Assembly: GCF_004011695.2 (NCBI RefSeq)
Contig: NC_082418.1
Coordinates: 806,001 to 870,000 of the forward strand
DNA from: Ascochyta rabiei
Taxonomy: Eukaryota > Ascomycota > Dothideomycetes > Pleosporales > Didymellaceae
Direction of reading: 5' to 3'
Length of the DNA: 64,000 nucleotides
The notes under the pieces were generated by a model that was given only the letters and a program-made list of their open reading frames with translations, did not search any database and was not told where the DNA came from. Positions 44,772 to 54,553 of this stretch are shown piece after piece (position 1 is the first letter of the stretch; each line of letters starts with the position of its first letter). Made by a program: the position numbers and the translations under genes.

Positions 44772-47700
44772 CTACTCGTCGTCTAGATCAGACCATCGCC
44801 CCAGCAGTTCACCAGCTTTAGAAGAAATGGGCGTATCGTCTGAAGAGCCCTCGGCAAGGCCTCTGCTTCGGGGACGTGAAGGACCGTCGTCTTCACTAAC
44901 CGCTCCGCTGGTTGCACCGCTGTTCACGCCACTGACCCTCTCTTTGACTTCTTTTTCTTCCTTCTCTTCTTCTTCTTCCTCAGCGGCTTCCCAGTCTTCC
45001 GCAACAGGGGCCGGCTTCTCCTTCTTCTTTTTGCTGCTCAAGCTGAGAACGGCAAATCCACCCTTGTTCCCAAACGGTGTACTCCTCTGCAGCTGGCGTA
45101 CAGGAACGCCACGGGAGGCGGCAACTTGGCTCCATCCAGAACCTGGGCCGATGTCCGACTCCTTGCGTAGCACATTGAGAGATGCGTCGAGGCGTGCTAG
45201 CTGTAGAGAGCCAACATTTTGTGCGGTGAGAGCCTGTGACAATGGCGTCTTCACAGACTCGAGCATTGTCTGGATCTCTCGCTCCTGGATATTAAGTCGA
45301 GCAGCTAGCGGCGGCTTGAGGGCAACCGCTTCACTGGGAAGAAAACTAATCTCAAACTCGAGTGGGAAATTGGTTTGTGGAAGGACGTTCTTGAGGACCA
45401 TGCTGACTTCTTCGATCGTGAGAGCGAAGCGTGGGTTTAGAATTAGGAAGGCGTTGTAAGGATCACCAGTAGTGTTGCTTGGTTTCGGTCGGAGTGGAGC
45501 TGCTGCCGTCGGTGCAGGAATGGGGCGCTGAACCTGGCGAGTCCTTGCACACTCGGCGAGTGTTTTCATTGGGGCCATCACAAATTTTGGCGTCTTGAAG
45601 ACCGCAACATGGCGATGAGGTTCTGGATCCATGCTTTCGGTGTCAAAGCCAAAGTCCTCTGCGAGGTAATGGATGAACTTGCGCTGATGCTTGGGCATCG
45701 GCTTGAATCTGAGCCGCTTCTCTTCTTCGTCAGCTGCGAACAGTCTCAGTCGTTTCTCGTGTGCAGCCGCCCAGGTCGAGTGCTCCACATAAAGGTTTAG
45801 CGTAATGTCGGAGTAGGGCACATGATCTGTCGCATGCTCTGGATCGACGTTGAGTGCTAATGCAAGCTTGCGGTTGCGTTCAAGGCGCGAACACTCTTCA
45901 TCGCACTTCAGCGTCTTCTTGTTGTTGCCTTCGCTAGACTTCGAGGCGTTGCACTTCGCTTCCTGCTTGATTCTCTGACATTCGCAAGTGATGATAATCT
46001 TGTGTTGGCAGGGCTTGTCTTCCTTACAAGGTTGAGGGAAGTGACAAGGAGCCATATCAGGATGTCCACATGCACTGAGTTCTTTACCACAAGTCTGCTT
46101 GCAAGGCTCTTCGCACTCGCCAGCACGGTGACATTGCTTCTGGCATTTGTGGATACCACACTTCAACGTACGTCCGCAGATCTCACCGCAACGAACTTCG
46201 CTGAGCCAGCAAGGCTGGTTCTTGATGACATTTTTGCCACACATGCAAGACTTGGTCGTCAGGTAGGGGCACTTGGGGCAGTCCTCTTCGTCTCCGTGAC
46301 AAGTGTGGCCGACTTGAGGATGGCCACAGCTTTTTGGTCGCTCGCAAGGGAATCGACATGGAGGTGGCCTAGTACCGCAAGGAAGCGGAGGTTGCAGAAC
46401 AGTGCGCCCACAGTTGCAGCTGATCTCGTCGAAGATGGCGTCTCGACAAGACCCGCAAGGACCCTTGTGACAGAGCTCCTGGCAGCGATGCTCAGGGTTG
46501 CCGCATTTTAGCTGACGACCACATGAACGGGTGCAGATGTGTTCTGCCTCGAAGTTTTCTCCAGGCCGTTGAGGGGCTGAGTCCAGAGGGCGTGGCTTCC
46601 TTCGGTTTGCTTGCCGCTCGGCGGCTTTGCGCTCTCCAGCGCAACAGTGCTCACCGCACTCGTGTCGTCCACAGTTGAGCGCGATACGACAGATGCGCAT
46701 GCACTGTGGAGCCTCCTCGGTTCCTTGATGGCAGATCGTGGAAGACGTTGTACGACCACATCTACATGCAATCGTGACCTTCTCCATACAGGGCCGGCAT
46801 TCGCCTTGATGGCACGCCTGCTTGCATTTGTGACCACAGTTGAGTGTTGTGTTGCAAGGCTTTGAGCAGTTCGGAACGGGGTCCCCACAGTTCTCTCGAC
46901 GAGCATTTGATAGCTGTGAAAGACGCGTCTTGCCGCAAGGACAGTGGGTGACAACGTCGGGAGATCGTGGACAGTGAGCCGAATCGGCGTTCTGTCGGTG
47001 GCATGCTTGTTCGCAGGCATGCTTGCCGCAGTCGAAGAGACGACCACACGTGTTTGGACATTCGAACGATCCAGTCCATTCTTCGACTGTGGTAGTACCA
47101 TCCACTGCAGGATGACGCTGACGGCTGTGCTTCGCCTCTTCGCGATCGCAGCACATGATGTCCTTCTGGATCTGACCGCAGTAGCAGCGCGCCGGAACAC
47201 GCACATCACAAGCTCCACAGGGACCTTCGTGGCATGGCCGGGGACAGCGGTGCTCTCCACAAGCCATCATCTCGCCACATACCTCACCGCAGCTCCAGCC
47301 GTGCTCATAATCTGTGTCTACGCAGCGTCGAGTGACGGACTTCCCCCCGCAGAAGCAGTGCTGAATAGGGCCCATCAAGGAACAGGGCGGGCAGGGACCG
47401 GCGTGGCAAGTCATCCCGCAAGGATGAGGACATTTCTTCGGCAGAATTCTAGGGCGAGAGCAGGTTTGTCCGCAAGAAAACGGCGGTAATCCTGTAAGAG
47501 GCTTCGGATCGAGTTCCTTCTCACACCAACAAGAGAAGTTCTTCGGTAGAACGTCCTTGGGTAGGTTGCACCCAGGACAGCGCCACTGCCTCGGTGGTGG
47601 TGCTTCGCCATCCTGCGCTTGCTGGCGAGCTGCTGCTGACCCCTCGTTGGTCGACCACTTCTTTATACAGCCCAGGTGGAAGACGGTCCAGCAGGTCCGG

Positions 47701-48344
47701 CATGACCATACACCCTTGGAGCGCCGCTTGATGTCCTCTGTACAGATGGCACACTCGTAGTGACCGTTGTCGATGTCCTCGTGCGTTCGTGTGGCGATAT
47801 CTGGTGCGGTCGACTTTGGTGCTTGGGGCTGCTTCTCTTTCGGTGCTCGTGGCTTGCAGCCCACAAGTGGCCTGCCTGGTTCGAACTCGGGCGCATCTGC
47901 TTGCAGGCTTGCAGAGGCTACAGATTCAGCATCGTCTTCGGTTGTCAGCTGTCCTCCAAACTGGCGGCCGCCTGCGGCTGTGCGCTGAGGAAACCTTTGT
48001 GCGCCACCTCTCCCTGGCCCTCCTCTCCCTGATCCTCCCCTCCCTCGATGGCCTCCTCTTGTCGGTGTGGGTGTCGGCGCTGTATCTGAGCCTTGGCCAG
48101 GCATTGCTTGCAAAACTTGGGATGGTACCAGAGAGTGACCTCCTCGCCCCCTCCCTCGTCCCCGTCCGCTTCTTCCACCTCTTTGTGACTGCTGCTCTCC
48201 GCTCGATTGCCCCTCATTCTGCGCGTCGGATGTCTCGTTTGGTGCGCGGTTGCGGTTGCGGTTTCGTGGTCGTCTTCCTCGTGAGCCTCCGTCTGCCCCT
48301 CCAGACGCACCGACTGGCGCTTGTGCCGTTGCAACGGTCGACAT
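44772..48344 (-). CDS. FAP1: FAP1/NF-X1-type zinc-finger protein with R3H domain
   Basis: Large nuclear/cytoplasmic regulator of the NF-X1 family. Yeast Fap1 binds FKBP12 and affects rapamycin sensitivity; animal NF-X1 binds promoter DNA and has RING ligase activity. Intronless, 1190 aa. An N-terminal Arg/Gly-rich stretch (RGG type, about 55-118) precedes a RING/PHD-like finger from about 198 (CAICTEDIKRRSKGVWSC...RWRCPGC). A long array of Cys/His-rich NF-X1 fingers follows, with motifs such as CPHPCGMTCHAGPCPPC, CEQACHRQ, CGHKCKQACHQGECRPC and CGIHKCQKQCHRAGEC. After the array comes an R3H-like region containing KPMPKHQRKFIHYLAEDFGF, then ordered C-terminal sequence and a Lys/Glu-rich acidic tail. 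Length and domain order match fungal orthologues. Confidence 0.94.
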   Translation of the reverse strand: MSTVATAQAPVGASGGADGGSRGRRPRNRNRNRAPNETSDAQNEGQSSGEQQSQRGGRSGRGRGRGRGGHSLVPSQVLQAMPGQGSDTAPTPTPTRGGHRGRGGSGRGGPGRGGAQRFPQRTAAGGRQFGGQLTTEDDAESVASASLQADAPEFEPGRPLVGCKPRAPKEKQPQAPKSTAPDIATRTHEDIDNGHYECAICTEDIKRRSKGVWSCRTCWTVFHLGCIKKWSTNEGSAAARQQAQDGEAPPPRQWRCPGCNLPKDVLPKNFSCWCEKELDPKPLTGLPPFSCGQTCSRPRILPKKCPHPCGMTCHAGPCPPCSLMGPIQHCFCGGKSVTRRCVDTDYEHGWSCGEVCGEMMACGEHRCPRPCHEGPCGACDVRVPARCYCGQIQKDIMCCDREEAKHSRQRHPAVDGTTTVEEWTGSFECPNTCGRLFDCGKHACEQACHRQNADSAHCPRSPDVVTHCPCGKTRLSQLSNARRENCGDPVPNCSKPCNTTLNCGHKCKQACHQGECRPCMEKVTIACRCGRTTSSTICHQGTEEAPQCMRICRIALNCGRHECGEHCCAGERKAAERQANRRKPRPLDSAPQRPGENFEAEHICTRSCGRQLKCGNPEHRCQELCHKGPCGSCRDAIFDEISCNCGRTVLQPPLPCGTRPPPCRFPCERPKSCGHPQVGHTCHGDEEDCPKCPYLTTKSCMCGKNVIKNQPCWLSEVRCGEICGRTLKCGIHKCQKQCHRAGECEEPCKQTCGKELSACGHPDMAPCHFPQPCKEDKPCQHKIIITCECQRIKQEAKCNASKSSEGNNKKTLKCDEECSRLERNRKLALALNVDPEHATDHVPYSDITLNLYVEHSTWAAAHEKRLRLFAADEEEKRLRFKPMPKHQRKFIHYLAEDFGFDTESMDPEPHRHVAVFKTPKFVMAPMKTLAECARTRQVQRPIPAPTAAAPLRPKPSNTTGDPYNAFLILNPRFALTIEEVSMVLKNVLPQTNFPLEFEISFLPSEAVALKPPLAARLNIQEREIQTMLESVKTPLSQALTAQNVGSLQLARLDASLNVLRKESDIGPGSGWSQVAASRGVPVRQLQRSTPFGNKGGFAVLSLSSKKKKEKPAPVAEDWEAAEEEEEEKEEKEVKERVSGVNSGATSGAVSEDDGPSRPRSRGLAEGSSDDTPISSKAGELLGRWSDLDDE

Positions 48345-48862
48345 GCTGTGTGGTGAAGACGCAAATGCTTCCTATGGTGACCGAGTGTTGATTGGCGGCG
48401 ACGGCACCACTCGAAATGTAAGAAATAATGTCCAGGCTCTGATAAATGTACGGCCTGGTAAACGCAAAAAGAAAAGGTCGGGCTGTGGAAGCTTTGTGGT
48501 GGGGAAGAGTGCAAGTGGCGTGCAATAATTATATTGCCTATTGCCTAAGGAAAGAAGGCTAGCGCGAGGTTCCAGAAAGCGCACTCGATTGCTAATGAGT
48601 CAAAACCCGTCACAGGCGGCAGGGCTCCGAGTGCAAGGGTCCAGTGAATTTCAGGCCCGGAGTCGAGTGGCGCAGTGCAGCTGAGAGCCTCTGACTGTGC
48701 TCGCCCGTAGTCGCGATACGGCGGAATTTCTGTGACAGCGCGTCATAGCAGGCGGTGGCGGGTTATCTTCGGCCCAGAGCATCGCGGCAGCATCGCAGCG
48801 GCAGGCATCGTGGCAGAGCTTCGTATCATCGCCGACCCTCAACACCACGAGCCGACGACAAC
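48345..48862. other. Divergent promoter between FAP1 and BIG1
   Basis: A 518-bp region upstream of both genes. No gene or confident regulatory motif is seen. Confidence 0.5.
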
Positions 48863-49811
48863 ATGGCCAAGACACTGATCGGCGCTCTCGCTCTGGCGTC
48901 GCTACCCTCGGCGCTCGCCTTCAGCAACACATCGCCCTTCTTCCTGTTCTCTACCGCTGAGTACGCCTCGCCGCAGCTGGTCCTCACGCTTCGACGCTAA
49001 TGTCTGCAGCTTGCTACTGGAGTCCTCTGGCGCATCGATTGCCCAGTCGACCAGCATCACCGCTGATGTGCTGGAAGCCCTGAAGGAATGCCCGACGAAC
49101 AACTACGTCGTTGTTGAGCAAGAGGGTGTCTCCGCTGCCGACTACGCAGACGGACGCTCGACGCCACGGTTGAGGCAGTACATGGCTGGCCAGCACGAAC
49201 AAGTCAAGTCGACCGTTTCCGTCCCAGACGTCGTTGGAAAGGTTGATGTGGCCGAGATCACCAAGTACCTCGAGACAAAGTGCGGCTCTGTCAAGACTGT
49301 ACAACTCGACACACCGCCAGTGTCCAAGGCGCTAAGGGAGCTGTATATGGGACAACAAGGTACGCTCGACCCATCGAAAACAAGTCTGCATCCAATAACA
49401 TCCACAGACCAATTCCTTGAAGACAGCTTCTCCAAGTACGCCGAGTCGCAAGACTATACCGTCATCTACATCACCACCCCTCCCACCGAGTCACAAGCCA
49501 AGGCCCAGCTCGAGGCCGAGCAGCACACCTACGAGATGGAGAACTCCTTTGGCGATGCCGTGCAGATGGAGCTGAAGCGTGACACCTCTGCGCACTACAA
49601 GCGTGCAAACTCGACCAGCAACGAGGGTGGTCTCTTCGAGAGGTACCAGTACTTCACACCTGGCCTGTTTATGGGCTTCGCTGCTATTATCCCGCTGTTC
49701 TTGATTCTGCTTGTTGGCATCCGAGCCCTGACTAGCCTGGAGGTGTCGTACTTTGCTTTTAGCAAGGAGATGGGTCCAAACGCGCAGAAGAAGCAGCAGC
49801 AGCAGCAGTAA
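48863..49811 (+). CDS. BIG1: BIG1-like ER membrane protein (beta-1,6-glucan assembly)
   Basis: Resembles yeast Big1, an ER membrane protein needed for normal cell-wall beta-1,6-glucan, related to the V-ATPase accessory subunit Ac45/Voa1. Two exons (48863-48960 and 49010-49811) joined at GA|C give 299 aa. A cleavable signal peptide is clear (MAKTLIGALALASLPSALAF), followed directly by SNTSPFFLFSTADLLLESS, the typical start of the mature domain. A single C-terminal membrane span (LFMGFAAIIPLFLILLVGI) is followed by a short cytosolic tail with ALTSLEVSYFAFSKEMGP, characteristic of the family. It ends in a run of Gln from a CAG tract, which may vary in length. Confidence 0.85.
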
Positions 49812-49993
49812 GGTTGTCGTGAAAGGAGTGGAGGGTTCAGAGAGTCCCTCATGGGCGATGTAAATCTTGTATCTTCGTAAGAGCATGGGCATCAGGCGTT
49901 TTCGTGTGCTTTATCAGGGTTGCAGCGAACAAGGTATCAAATGATATACACAATTGAAATACTTTCTTCGATCCTATCACCACAAGACTCCAC

Positions 49994-50383
49994 CTAATCG
50001 AACTTGCCCACCAAGCGATCAAAATGCACAAAGCAGTACTTGCCGCCCACGAAGCACGTGGCCATCCACTTCCACCAACTCGCGCTCAAAACCTCGACTC
50101 CATGCTTGCTCAGCCGCTTCGTAAACACAGCCGTCTCAATTGCATGCGCGCCAAACAAGAAGTAGAACAGCCCGCTCTGCGCCCACGAAGCGTACTTGAG
50201 GCCGTTGGCGGACAGCCGCGACAGAGCGTAGTCGTACAGAGGCGAGCCAGGGGAAATGACTTCGCGGCGCGAGGACAGCGCCATGATGACGCCACAGATG
50301 AGGATCGGTTTGAGGTAGGGCGCTTGGGGCGCGATGTACGTGTTGCGCAGGTTCTTGGGAGGCGTAGGCTGAGGAGTCGGCAT
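49994..50383 (-). CDS. Small membrane protein, TMEM254/DUF4499-like
   Basis: Single exon, 129 aa, starting MPTPQPTPPKNLRNTYIAP. Two or three hydrophobic segments are seen: LKPILICGVIMALSS, AQSGLFYFLFGAHAIETAVF and a weaker one around WWKWMATCFVGG. The WAQ..FYFLFGAHAIE pattern, with a conserved His and Glu inside the membrane, resembles small eukaryotic TMEM254-type proteins of unknown function. It lies convergent to BIG1, 182 bp from the BIG1 stop. The family match is from memory of the pattern and is moderate; the coding call itself is firmer. Confidence 0.65.
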   Translation of the reverse strand: MPTPQPTPPKNLRNTYIAPQAPYLKPILICGVIMALSSRREVISPGSPLYDYALSRLSANGLKYASWAQSGLFYFLFGAHAIETAVFTKRLSKHGVEVLSASWWKWMATCFVGGKYCFVHFDRLVGKFD

Positions 50384-51728
50384 GATGGGTGTGGTGGTTG
50401 TAAGAGACAGCTATGAGCTTGTGGTGAAGAGGTGGTGATGTGTTGCAGGTGCGGTTGCTGTCACAAGAACACCATGGTCTACGGAAATGAAGTCATCGTC
50501 GTCCCCCTAGAGCTCCTCACTCGTCTACTGGTACCCACAGCTCTCTGCTTGCTCAGCAGCCTCGGTCGGTGGTGCACGCTAAACACGAGTCAGTTCTCCA
50601 GCCTTTCGAACTTCCCTCTTGTGCATGACTTGCCGCTTCAGGCAAGTACCACAGCAAGGCTGTCGATTGCTGGAGCGCGAACGCCTGCGAACTGGAAGAA
50701 AGACTTGTTAGCGTTTGGGGGGTTGGTACAGCGTCGTGCGATCACGTGCGTTTGAAGGACAATTCAGGTGTGCTCATTGGTTGGAGCTTGGATAGGGTGG
50801 TGTGCCGGTGAGAATTGAGCCCGAGGAGGGTGCGTGCTTGGCAAGAGAGCGCCTTCGTTGTGCGAAGGCGTTTGTGTCTTTTCCTCGCCTCATATATAGA
50901 TGTCGTCGCGTTTCTCGAGCCCGCAGTATTCTTACCTCCAGTCATGGGCTGCTGGGCACTTCGACGAACGTCGTTGGACTGTGAGAAGTCCCGAGTTTAA
51001 CAATACCGGCAGAGCCCGCACAAAAAAGTAAGGATTAGCATCAACTGCGCAGACTGATTCGTTCGGCACTGCTAGTCACACATGGAATCGTCCTTCCCGC
51101 GACAGCCTCGCTCAAAACGCCTAATCTGGACTGCTCACAGTTCAAACCCACCCTAAAGCAGCCAATTCCATGCAACCCTACTCTTGATGGCCGCGCATTA
51201 GGGAATTCCTGGAAAGCCTTCCTTGCGCATGAGCCCACATTATGCAACCATTTTTGTGGTGTCAGTTTGCGATTGGTGCAAAGCGCAGCATATCCTGGAA
51301 AACGACGGGTGAGTGCCTTCGTTTACGACAACCATCACGATCTTTCATGGATCAACCTTCAAGCTCCACAGCCATCGACGGAAAACTCTTGTCTTGCCTG
51401 AAAAGGTAATAGCTGCTTGACGGGGAGCTGCTGCGATTGTATGGTGCTTTCAAACTCATGGAAAGTGTCGTTTGGGTGGCGTTAGGCTTTCGGAGATAGG
51501 TGTGGTAGCACAAAGCTAATAAACTCAAGTTATTGGACCTCTGGTCTCCACTCACAACTCCAATGCAGATGGCGGCGCAGAGGAGCATAAGCTACGAAGA
51601 ACGACCAGACAACACTGCCACTTCTACCACGCACGGTAAGCTTTCAGGCCCTTGAACTGCTTTGGATATAGAACAACTTTTCAGCTTCGACAAACAGTGA
51701 TTTGGATAGTTATTACACGCTATCTGGA
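50384..51728. other. Gene-poor region upstream of the small membrane protein
   Basis: These 1345 bp lie between the start of the TMEM254-like gene and the stop of the FAD-monooxygenase, both minus strand. Short open frames occur but have no motifs, no splice-linked continuation and poor composition. I see nothing firm. Confidence 0.45.
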
Positions 51729-53021
51729 TCAGTATCCTATCTCACAGGTCGTAACGTCTTCCACAAAGTGCTTCTCCCGATATCCCCTCGTCCACCACAA
51801 ATACCACGGTACAACATTCATCTTGATGCGATGCCCAAACCATCCCACCTCCTGCACAGTCTTAACCACACTCTGGCTCTCATCCCACGCCGTCTCAATT
51901 CGCGCCCTCCTCAACGTCTCATACACATCAAACGCTTCTTTGACAGGCGTCCCATCACTCCCATTCCCACTCTTCTCCATCCACCGGGCCAAAACTCGCG
52001 AGAACAGCACTCCGTCTTCAAACACAATCCCTGTGCTTTCTCCCTGCGGCGGCATAGCGTGCGCAGAATCGCCAATCAGCATGACCCTATCTGTAGCCCA
52101 CTTCCCACTCCTGGAGAGCGTGAACACAGGCCACAGATACAGATCCTGCGCTTCTTTGATCCACTCTTCGATCGCTGGCTCCTTGGCCCCGGAGTACCGT
52201 TGTAATATGTCGCTCCTCGTCTTCTCTGCGTCGGCACCTATCGCTTTCCAGCCGTCTCTGCTCTCGACCTCGGGGGCGGGGACTTGCATCAGCGCGCCGA
52301 CGTATATGCTGTCCTTCTCTGCACTATGGAAGGATGTCAAGAGCATGCCGCCGCGCGCAAAGTTCATCCCGGAGGCTTCGAAGTGAGGCGTTTGATGCGG
52401 TCTGAGTGGGGAGAAACCAAAAGCGTTGCATATACCGGAGTAGGTTGCTGTGCGCTCGGGCTCGACGTGTGTGAGTCGTGCGACGCTGTGGATGCCGTCG
52501 CAGCCGATCAGGATGTCGGATGTGCTTGTCGTGCCGTCTGCGAAAGTGAGTGTCACATCGGTTTCTGTCTCGTGGATTTTGGCTGTCTTTTTGCCACAGG
52601 TCAAAGTGATGTTTGGAGCTTTGGCAATCGCGGAGAGTACACCCTTGAGGGCTTCGCCGCGTGTTATTCGCAAGGCTGTGAAGGGTGGTTTGCCCAGTCC
52701 TTTGCCATCTGGTCCTCGGAAACTTGACTCGGCAATCTTGGTCCCGCTGTAAATGTCGAAGACTTCGACAGCCGAGCACTCTGCGCCATAGTTTGCGGCT
52801 CGGATCTCTTGTAGGGCGCCTAGGTGAGAGAGCAGACGCAGGGCGTTTGGGGTGAGGTTCACGGCACCGCCGATTGTTGCGGGCTGTGGGCGGATCTCGT
52901 ATATTGTAATGAGAGGTGGTGGCGAGTTGGAAGGGGCAAATTTTGTGAGGGAGAGGGCTGTTGTAAGACCGGCTATACCACCGCCGAGGATGGTTATGCG
53001 CAGTGGTTTAGTGCCCGACAT
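51729..53021 (-). CDS. FAD-dependent monooxygenase (salicylate hydroxylase-like)
   Basis: Group A flavoprotein monooxygenase of the salicylate/PHBH-type hydroxylase superfamily, expected to use NAD(P)H and O2 to hydroxylate an aromatic or polyketide-like substrate. Intronless, 430 aa from the ATG at 53021. The N-terminal FAD-binding GGGIAGLTTALSL dinucleotide fold is followed by IYEIRPQPATIGGAVNLTPNALR. RITRGEAL carries the conserved Arg, the DG motif is DILIGCDGIHS, and the GD motif is VMLIGDSAHAMPPQGESTG, which contacts FAD ribose. The Trp-rich C-terminus (VVPWYLWWTRGYREKH) is common in fungal members. No signal or membrane anchor. It is divergent from a SnoaL-like gene across 799 bp, suggesting shared control. 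The substrate cannot be inferred. Confidence 0.88.
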   Translation of the reverse strand: MSGTKPLRITILGGGIAGLTTALSLTKFAPSNSPPPLITIYEIRPQPATIGGAVNLTPNALRLLSHLGALQEIRAANYGAECSAVEVFDIYSGTKIAESSFRGPDGKGLGKPPFTALRITRGEALKGVLSAIAKAPNITLTCGKKTAKIHETETDVTLTFADGTTSTSDILIGCDGIHSVARLTHVEPERTATYSGICNAFGFSPLRPHQTPHFEASGMNFARGGMLLTSFHSAEKDSIYVGALMQVPAPEVESRDGWKAIGADAEKTRSDILQRYSGAKEPAIEEWIKEAQDLYLWPVFTLSRSGKWATDRVMLIGDSAHAMPPQGESTGIVFEDGVLFSRVLARWMEKSGNGSDGTPVKEAFDVYETLRRARIETAWDESQSVVKTVQEVGWFGHRIKMNVVPWYLWWTRGYREKHFVEDVTTCEIGY

Positions 53022-53820
53022 AATGAATAGCACAAGATGTAGGAGCTGCAGTTAGTACGGGGTCGAAGCTAAAATGCTTTGTTTAGCCTGGGTCAAGGTC
53101 GTCAATATCGTTTTCACTAAAAGAAGTTTGGATTTTCGACATCTTGCTTGGCCAAAGTCGTGCTTATGTATGTAGATAGACGTGTTCGGTGGTAAGCACT
53201 TGATACGCCATCGGCAGAGTCGGGGAACCGAGTGTAAAACATCAACGTAGAGCCACATAGCCGGTCGGGAGTCTTACGGCAGTCAGGTTCAGGTCCGGGA
53301 TATCATATTTTGAGCAGCACGTTCATGTTGACTGGCAATCAGGGTACGCATTGGGATTAATGGTTCTTGACAAGCAAGCTCAGCAGTGAAGGACCCAGGA
53401 TTGGGCATTGATCATGACGCACTCATCTTCGTGGTTGATTCTGCGTTACAAAATAATGGTGAGAAGTGCGCATGAAAGTGAGCCCCATAAAGCGCAGCGA
53501 CTGGTGTTGAGTGCCAAACTATCTTGTTGTCGTGTTGCGGTGAGAGAGGGAGATCAAACTTCCAGACTGGGAAACTTCGTGTCGCCGTTGAACGCAGAAC
53601 GAAAAGCCCTACTGGGCTGACGACGAACCTCCCCCTTAATCTTCACCATATCTTGGCCCTGAGATAAAGCAATCCTTTCCACATGATAGAAAGCGTCCGA
53701 GACTTTTACTGACGATGTATTGAGCATGTTAGAGCTGTTCGGATAGCCCAATGCGGGGTTCCGGAGGAGTTTATATGAGAAGCTGAGTGCAACTACGTTC
53801 CAACATCGAAGTCCGCCATC
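53022..53820. other. Divergent promoter of the FAD-monooxygenase / SnoaL-like pair
   Basis: A 799-bp region between the two divergent starts. No gene is supported and no clear palindrome of a pathway regulator was found by eye. Confidence 0.5.
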
Positions 53821-54353
53821 ATGTCCAAAGTCAACCCACTTGATGTCCTCGCCATCAAGAACGTTATATCGCGCTATTGCGAGTCACTAGATGCGAAGGA
53901 CTTTGCGCTTTTGGATAAGGTCTTCGTCCAGGATGTTAGCGCAGACTACCCCTTCAACTCGGATCTGCAGGGCGTCGAAGCAGTTGCAAGAGCCATTCGT
54001 AATCGGTATTAAAACTTCCTGGGCCTCCTCTCTGATCTGGGTTCTAATCACGTCTTAGTCTGGGCCCAGTCCGAACTCATCACAACCTTACAACGCAGAG
54101 GATAGTCTTCGACAAAACAGGGAGAACTGCGCACGCAATCACTTACTTCCAGGGCGCACATTTTGGGCGAGGCCTGCACGAAGGCAAGCTACTATGTGCT
54201 TACGGCAGGTACATTGACGATATGGTGCTTCAAGAAGCCAGTAATGGTGACTGCGAGGGTGTCCCGGGTGCAAGTGGCATCTGGAGAATCAAGCAGCGCA
54301 AAGTAGCTTTCACGCAGAGGATCGGCGACGAAAAGATCATGTCCGAACACTGA
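53821..54353 (+). CDS. SnoaL-like (NTF2-fold) protein
   Basis: Two exons (53821-54005 and 54059-54353) give 159 aa, joined at CG|T to restore IRNRLGPVRTHHNLT. The start VLAIKNVISRYCESLDAKDFALLDKVFVQDVSADY is the classic first helices and strand of SnoaL-like domains. HNLTTQRIVFDKTGRTAHAITYFQGAHFG and GRYIDDMVLQ..GIWRIKQRKVAFTQRIGD are the following sheet. Members include scytalone-dehydratase-like enzymes, polyketide cyclases and hydroxylases; many are uncharacterised. The His-His in VRTHHNLT sits where active-site His residues occur in related families. Its divergent neighbour is an FAD-monooxygenase, a frequent companion in specialised metabolism. The fold call is firm and the reaction unknown. 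Confidence 0.82.
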
Positions 54354-54553
54354 ACCCGATGCTGTGCGGCGAGTAGGGGTTCGAATCAAATCGGCAGCTG
54401 CATACCAGCGTTCCTTCGTGCTTGTTCCTCCACTCGTACTGCCTAAACGCTTCGTCCACGTCACCTTCACACGCCGCAATAGCAATTCCCAGCAAAAGAT
54501 TCAGCATCATCGAATTAGTTTCTATCTCTACCCCACCGCACACACCATGTCGG

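Noticed and set aside
51352..51588. Minus-strand 78-codon frame beginning with a signal-like MLLCAAICIGVV
   Set aside because: The rest lacks secretory-protein character and a GTGAGT sits just after the hydrophobic part without a plausible second exon.
54377..54388. GGTTCGAATCA resembling a tRNA B box
   Set aside because: No matching T-stem, A box or acceptor stem flanks it.
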